Below are positions 14,861 through 19,104 of a stretch of 19,104 nucleotides of DNA, piece after piece (position 1 is the stretch's first letter; the number at the start of each line of letters is the position of its first letter). The position numbers and the translations under genes are program-made. Under the pieces are notes generated by a model, which had not been told where the DNA came from, searched no databases, and worked only from the letters and a program-made list of their open reading frames with translations. Source of the stretch: Oscillospiraceae bacterium (lineage in GTDB: Bacteria; Bacillota; Clostridia; Oscillospirales; Oscillospiraceae); assembly GCA_017458885.1 (NCBI GenBank), contig JAFSZQ010000133.1, positions 1 through 19,104 of the forward strand, written 5' to 3'.

Positions 14861-15900
14861 TATTGTCCGCAGGCTGCCTTGAACGCCGTCCAGTTGCGGT
14901 TGTAGGCGTCGTTCGCCGCCTCGGAGACGTTCTGGATGATCTCGCCGGAGGTGACGGACGCGGGCACGACGAGCTGCGGGTCGACGATGTCGTCCGCCGC
15001 GCCGTTGGTGTTGTAGTAGCCGAGCCACTCGAAGCACGCCTTGCTGACCTCCGGCTCGAGCAGATAGTTCAAAAATGCGTGCGCCGCCGATGCGTTCGGC
15101 GCGTTGACCGGCACGAACGCCGCCATGATGCCGAAGCCCAGCCCCTCGGCGGGATAGACGACCTCGAGGCTGGGGTCCGCCGCCAGCACCTGCGTGACCT
15201 GCGAGGTGTAGAGGAACGCGGCGGACGCCTCGCCATTGAGCAGCGCGTCCTGCGTGTTGTCGTCCTGACTGAGGCGGATGTTCGGCGCGAGGTCGAGCAG
15301 CTTCTCGCCCGCCTGCGCGATGACGTCCAAGTCCTCCGTGTTCATGCTCTCGCCCATCGAGAGCAGCGTGATGCCGTTGATGACGCGGTAGTTCGCGGTG
15401 ATGGCGACGGCGTCCCGCAGCGCGGGATTCCAGAGGTCTTCGTAGCGCGTGATCTCAAAGCCCGTCGCGGCGGGGTCGTAGACGATCAGCGGGATGCCCG
15501 CGCCGTAGGGCACGGTGTAGGCGTCGTCGGGGTCGTAGAACTGCCCCTGATAGAGCGGGTTGATGTTGCCGAAGTTGGGGATGGCGCTCTTGTCGAGCGC
15601 GGCGACCAGCCCCGAGCGCACCGCCTGCTCGATGATATAGTCGTCCGCGATGACGACGTCGTAGTCGCCGCCGTTCGCCGCGGTCAGCTTTTCGAGCATC
15701 GTCTCGTCGTAGTCGAAGTTCGAGTAGACGATCTTCGTGCCGGTGCGCTCCGTGAAGCCGTCGAGCACCTCCTGGGGGAACATACCCTCCCAGGTGTAGA
15801 GCACCAGCTCGCCGGACGTCTCCTGCTTCCCCGCGCAGCCGGCGAGCATACCGAGCAGCAGCAGGGCGGCGCAGAGCGGCGCAAACAGTTTTTTGATCAT
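14860..15900 (-). CDS. potD: Spermidine/putrescine-type ABC transporter, substrate-binding lipoprotein
   Basis: This 346-aa extracellular binding protein captures substrate for the PotABC importer. A lipoprotein signal (MIKKLFAPL ... LLGMLAGC) ends in the lipobox LAGC, with C22 as the lipidated cysteine. The mature part is a periplasmic-binding-fold protein of the PotD/PotF group (LVLYTWEGMFPQEVLDGF, YDVVIADDYIIEQ, VPYGAGIPLIVYD). The ATG at 15900 follows AAGGAG with 8 bases spacing; the open frame upstream is a potC shadow. It is the last gene of the operon, 23 bases after potC. Polyamine specificity is inferred from family; residues binding the substrate were not checked. Confidence 0.9.
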   Translation of the reverse strand: MIKKLFAPLCAALLLLGMLAGCAGKQETSGELVLYTWEGMFPQEVLDGFTERTGTKIVYSNFDYDETMLEKLTAANGGDYDVVIADDYIIEQAVRSGLVAALDKSAIPNFGNINPLYQGQFYDPDDAYTVPYGAGIPLIVYDPAATGFEITRYEDLWNPALRDAVAITANYRVINGITLLSMGESMNTEDLDVIAQAGEKLLDLAPNIRLSQDDNTQDALLNGEASAAFLYTSQVTQVLAADPSLEVVYPAEGLGFGIMAAFVPVNAPNASAAHAFLNYLLEPEVSKACFEWLGYYNTNGAADDIVDPQLVVPASVTSGEIIQNVSEAANDAYNRNWTAFKAACGQ

Positions 15901-15923
15901 GTTATAGTTCTCCTTTGCAATGC

Positions 15924-16712
15924 TTATTGTTTCCCGTCCGAGGCGCTCTTCCGCCGCAGCGCGGCGGAGACGAGCAGGATCAGGACGACCGCGATGAGGA
16001 TGAGGGTACACAGCGCGTTGATCTCCGGCGTGACGCCGGTGCGCATCTGCGTGTAGACCTTGATGGGCAATGTCGAGACCGTGGGGCTGCTCACGAAGAT
16101 GCTGATGACCACGTCGTCAAAGCTCATGGCGAACGACAGGATGCAGCCCGAGAGCACGGCTGGCAGGATCAGCGGCAGCGTGACGTCGAAGAACGTCCGC
16201 GCGGGCGACGCGCCGAGATCGCGCGCCGCCTCCTCAATGGACTTGTCGATGCCGACGAGCCGCGCCTTGACCATCAGGAACACATACGGGATGCAGAACG
16301 ACGTGTGCGCGATGATCAGCGTCGTCCAGCCGAACGGCAGACGCAGCAGCGCGAAAAACGCCATGAACACCATGCCGAGGATGATCTCCGGCAGCATGAT
16401 GGGCAGCGTGGAGAGGTACTCCATCATGCCCTTGGTCTTGTAGTGCGCCCGCGCCATGCCGATCGCGCCGAGCGTGCCGATGACCGCGGCGAACGCGCTG
16501 CTCGCGGCGCCGAGGAGCAGGCTGTTGCGCAGCGCCTCCATCAGCGCCGCGTCGCGCAGCAGCGCCTCGTACCAGCGCCACGAGAAGCCCGTCCACGAAA
16601 CGGGCAGCTTGGCGTCGTTGAACGAGAACACGATCACCACCGCGATCGGCAGGTAGGTCACGAGCAGCACGAGCGCAAGATAGAGCTTTGGCAGCGCGCC
16701 GACCTTCTTCAT
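15924..16712 (-). CDS. potC: Polyamine-type ABC transporter permease PotC
   Basis: This 262-aa inner-membrane permease has about six hydrophobic helices (first LYLALVLLVTYLPIAVVIVF, last LCTLILIAVVLILLVSA) and the EAA loop that docks onto the ATPase (EEAARDLGASPARTFFDVTL, about residues 165-184). The MSFDDVVISIF stretch is typical of the PotC/PotI branch. The ATG at 16712 shares one base with the potB stop (TGATG), preceded by a G-rich ribosome site, so the long open frame upstream is a potB shadow. Confidence 0.92.
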   Translation of the reverse strand: MKKVGALPKLYLALVLLVTYLPIAVVIVFSFNDAKLPVSWTGFSWRWYEALLRDAALMEALRNSLLLGAASSAFAAVIGTLGAIGMARAHYKTKGMMEYLSTLPIMLPEIILGMVFMAFFALLRLPFGWTTLIIAHTSFCIPYVFLMVKARLVGIDKSIEEAARDLGASPARTFFDVTLPLILPAVLSGCILSFAMSFDDVVISIFVSSPTVSTLPIKVYTQMRTGVTPEINALCTLILIAVVLILLVSAALRRKSASDGKQ

Positions 16713-17560
16713 CACACCACCCCCTCCAGCTCGCTCGTGCCCGTGAGACGCCGGTACAGCCAGAGCATCAGCGTCGTCATGGCGGCGAGCACCAGCGCCA
16801 GCGCCGCCGCGAAGGGCTGGTTGCCGCCGCGGGTCATCTGGTCTTGGATGAGGCTGCCGACGAGCACGATCTTGTTGCCGCCGAGGATGTCCGCGATGAA
16901 GAACAGCCCCATCGAGGGCACGAACGTCAGCACCACGCCGCTCATCAGCCCGGGCAGCGTCAGCCGCAGCGTGACGGTGCAAAACGCCTTGACGCGCGAC
17001 GCGCCGAGGTCGCGCGCCGCCTCCACGAGCGTCCAGTCCAGCTTCTCCACGCTCGTGTAGACCGCGAGGATCATGAACGGCAGCAGCGCGTAGACCATGC
17101 CGATCAACACGGCGGGATAGCTGTAGAGTATCTTCAGCGGCTCGTCGACGACGCCGAGCCACAGCAGGACGCGGTTGAACACGCCCTTGACCTGCAAAAG
17201 GATGATCCAGCCGTAGAGCCGGATGAGCGAGCTCGTCCAGAACGGCGCCATGATCAGGAACGTCAGCAGCCGCTTCCCTCTCGCGCCGAGCCGCCCCATG
17301 AAATAGCCGAACGGATAGCCGAGCAGCACGTTCAGCACCGTGGTGGACAACGCGAGCCGGAACGACTCGCGGAAGCACTTGAGATAGATGGGGTCGCGCA
17401 TACGGGCGAAATTCTCCAGCGTGAATGCCCAGCAGAAGCCCGTGCCCGCCGTGTTTTGCGCGAAGCTCAGCGCCACCAGATAGAGCGCGGGGCCGAGCAC
17501 GAACACCAGCGTGAAGGCGTAGAGCGGCGCGGCGCAGAGCCAAATGCGGCCGCGCTTCAT
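16712..17560 (-). CDS. potB: Polyamine-type ABC transporter permease PotB
   Basis: This 282-aa permease pairs with PotC to form the channel. Hydrophobic helices begin at about residue 8 (LCAAPLYAFTLVFVLGPALY). The PotB-like MAPFWTSSLIRLYGW motif lies near residue 95, and the EAA loop reads EAARDLGASRVKAFCTVTL. The ATG at 17560 overlaps the potA stop as ATGA; the frame extending upstream is a potA shadow. Length and topology fit the family. Confidence 0.92.
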   Translation of the reverse strand: MKRGRIWLCAAPLYAFTLVFVLGPALYLVALSFAQNTAGTGFCWAFTLENFARMRDPIYLKCFRESFRLALSTTVLNVLLGYPFGYFMGRLGARGKRLLTFLIMAPFWTSSLIRLYGWIILLQVKGVFNRVLLWLGVVDEPLKILYSYPAVLIGMVYALLPFMILAVYTSVEKLDWTLVEAARDLGASRVKAFCTVTLRLTLPGLMSGVVLTFVPSMGLFFIADILGGNKIVLVGSLIQDQMTRGGNQPFAAALALVLAAMTTLMLWLYRRLTGTSELEGVV

Positions 17561-18657
17561 ACCGCTTCCTCCCTGTCCACGAGCACCGCCGCGTCCGCGT
17601 GCCAACGGAGGTACACGGTCTCGCCCGCGGCGAAGTCGAAGTGGATGCCCTGCCGCGTGATGACGACCTCCGCGCCGTCGTTGAGCCGCACGGGGATGCG
17701 CAGCATCCCGCCGGCGAAGGTGTTCGCCTCCACGACGCCGCGCAGACACACGTCCGACGCCTCGCGGCTGATCTCGACGTTCTCCCCGCGCACGGCGAGC
17801 GTCAGCGCCTCGCCCGTCTCGACGGGCAGGCCGTCCCACCGTGCGCGCATCGCGCCGCCGCCGTTTTCGAGCAGCACCGCGCCGCCCTCAACGCGCACCG
17901 CCGTGCCATGCAGCACGTTGGCGCTGCCGACGAACCGCGCCGCGTAGCTCGTGCGCGGGCGGTCGTAGATCTCGTTCGGCGCGCCCTGCTGCTCGATGCG
18001 CCCGTCCCGCAGCACCACGATGCGGTCGGATAGATTGATCGCTTCCTCCTGATCGTGGGTGACGTAGATAAACGTCGTGCCGAGCTGGCGCTGGAGCTTC
18101 TTGAGCTCGTACTGCATCTGGCGGCGGAGCTGGAGATCCAGCGCGCCGAGCGGTTCGTCAAGTAAAAGTACTTTCGGGCGGTTGATGAGCGCGCGCGCAA
18201 TGGCGACGCGCTGGCGCTGCCCGCCGGAGAGCTGGGCGGGCGTTTTTTTCTCGCTGCCCTCCATCTGCACCATGGCGAGCGCGTCGCGGACGCGGCGTTC
18301 CGTTTCGCCCTTGTCCGCGCCGCGTATCTTGAGCGCGTAGGCGACGTTCTGGCGCACCGTCATGTGCGGGAAGAGCGCGTAGCTCTGGAACACGGTGTTG
18401 ACGTTCCGCTTCTCCGGCGGCTCGCGCACCACGTCGCGCCCCTCGAGCAGCACCTCCCCGCCGTCCGGCGTCTCCAGTCCCGCGATGATGCGCAGGATCG
18501 TCGTCTTGCCGCAGCCGGACGCGCCGAGCAGCGTGACGAACTCGCCCTCCCGTACGGAAAGGCTGATCCCGCGCAGCACCCGCGCGCCGTCAAAGCTCTT
18601 CGTGATGTCCCGCAGCTCCAGAATGGCGCTGCCGGCGGCTGTCAATGCTTCGCTCAC
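17557..18657 (-). CDS. potA: Polyamine-type ABC transporter ATP-binding protein PotA
   Basis: This 366-aa ATPase powers the PotBC permease. The nucleotide-binding domain spans about 12-245: Walker A GASGCGKTT (45-53), Q91 in the Q-loop (VFQSYALFPH), signature LSGGQRQR (143-150), Walker B LLLDEP with D167/E168, and H201 (VTHDQEEA). A regulatory TOBE-like domain follows from about 255 to the end. The start is GTG at 18657, overlapping the aminotransferase stop (GTGA). The Walker B codons (AAA GTA CTT TTA CTT) are atypically AT-rich for this gene. Confidence 0.94.
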   Translation of the reverse strand: MSEALTAAGSAILELRDITKSFDGARVLRGISLSVREGEFVTLLGASGCGKTTILRIIAGLETPDGGEVLLEGRDVVREPPEKRNVNTVFQSYALFPHMTVRQNVAYALKIRGADKGETERRVRDALAMVQMEGSEKKTPAQLSGGQRQRVAIARALINRPKVLLLDEPLGALDLQLRRQMQYELKKLQRQLGTTFIYVTHDQEEAINLSDRIVVLRDGRIEQQGAPNEIYDRPRTSYAARFVGSANVLHGTAVRVEGGAVLLENGGGAMRARWDGLPVETGEALTLAVRGENVEISREASDVCLRGVVEANTFAGGMLRIPVRLNDGAEVVITRQGIHFDFAAGETVYLRWHADAAVLVDREEAV

Positions 18658-19104
18658 GCCATTTTTTCCTTCAGCCCTTCGAGGCGGTTGAGCGCCTCGA
18701 GCAGCGTCTCATCCTTCTTGGCAAAGTGGACGCGGACGATGTTCTGCACGTTCTCCCTGAAGAACGACGTGCCTGGCACGCAGGCGACGCCGACCTTGAC
18801 CGCCATCTCCTCGCAGAATTCCACGTCGGTCTGTCCCTTTTTCATGTACGGCCCGATGTCCACGAGCGTGAAATAGGTGCCCTGCGGGTCGGTGAACGGG
18901 ATGCCGAGGCTGCGGAGCCCGTCGGTGAACAGCTTTTTCATGTGCGCGTAGTGCGCCTGGAACTCGACGTAGTAGCTCTCCGGCATCTCCAGCCCCGCGA
19001 TCGCCGCCTCCATCAGCGGCGACGCCGCGCCGACGGTGTTGAAGTCGTGGTACTGCTTGACGCGGTCCATCATCTCCTTGGGCGCGATGGCGTAGCCAAG
19101 TCGC
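18654..19104 (-). CDS. PLP-dependent aminotransferase, class I/II (C-terminal part, cut by window edge)
   Basis: The last 149 codons of a fold-type I aminotransferase are present; the gene continues beyond the right edge. The visible part begins RLGYAIAPKE, which in this family directly follows the PLP-binding lysine motif (outside the window), and includes TVGAASPLMEAA, FTDPQGTYFTLVDI and the substrate-carboxylate arginine in NIVRVHFAKKDETL. These stretches resemble the kynurenine/methionine aminotransferase (KAT/YbdL) group. Its TGA overlaps the potA GTG, so it is the upstream, translationally coupled member of the transporter operon. Its substrate, and any link to polyamines, cannot be read from this fragment. 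Confidence 0.88.
   Translation of the reverse strand, partial: RLGYAIAPKEMMDRVKQYHDFNTVGAASPLMEAAIAGLEMPESYYVEFQAHYAHMKKLFTDGLRSLGIPFTDPQGTYFTLVDIGPYMKKGQTDVEFCEEMAVKVGVACVPGTSFFRENVQNIVRVHFAKKDETLLEALNRLEGLKEKMA

Overview
The window is a GC-rich, densely packed bacterial chromosome segment from an endospore-forming member of the Bacillota, most likely class Clostridia. The reasons are the gene order def-fmt-rsmB-rlmN-stp-prkC-rsgA, a five-part sporulation gene set (spoVM, sipL, spoIVA, cwlD, cotJ), and the presence of SipL (DUF3794 + LysM), which is known from Clostridia rather than Bacilli. The high GC content would fit an Oscillospirales-like gut lineage, but that placement is inference. 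No phage, IS element, CRISPR array, rRNA or tRNA was seen; this is core chromosome.

Layout. (1) 1-6717, plus strand: a compact translation/signalling operon with start-stop overlaps at almost every junction: end of def (putative), fmt, rsmB, rlmN, the PP2C phosphatase stp, the PASTA kinase prkC and the ribosome GTPase rsgA, closed by a strong terminator at 6691-6717. (2) 6743-10110, plus strand: a spore-envelope morphogenesis unit made of a 50-aa membrane peptide, a 27-aa SpoVM-like peptide, sipL and spoIVA. In Bacillus, rpe and thiN sit between rsgA and spoVM; both are missing here. (3) 10119-13524, mostly minus strand: a Xer-type tyrosine recombinase, a small cysteine-rich DUF1540-like gene on the plus strand whose 3' end overlaps radA, then radA and cwlD, which overlap in an ATGA. 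(4) 13592-14829, plus strand: a lone terminator, then a spore-coat operon in which CotJA and CotJB are a single fused protein, followed by cotJC. (5) 14829-19104, minus strand: a translationally coupled operon running aminotransferase (cut by the window edge) - potA - potB - potC - potD, a polyamine-type ABC importer.

How the genes work together. SpoVM recognises the curved forespore membrane, SpoIVA polymerises there and SipL binds SpoIVA; in this window all three are neighbours. CwlD is needed for the muramic-lactam of the cortex, and CotJ proteins belong to the coat. Three of the sporulation units share a CATAGWRTGG-like element upstream and a fourth has a related CATA box. One of the four (sipL) has a well-spaced sigma-E-like -35, so a mother-cell regulon is likely. 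Part 1 carries housekeeping translation factors together with the Stp/PrkC phosphorylation switch.

The least expected items are the CotJA-CotJB fusion, the SpoVM micro-gene beside sipL-spoIVA, the DUF1540/radA antisense overlap followed about 2 kb later by an orphan plus-strand terminator, and short islands of AT-leaning codons inside GC-rich genes.
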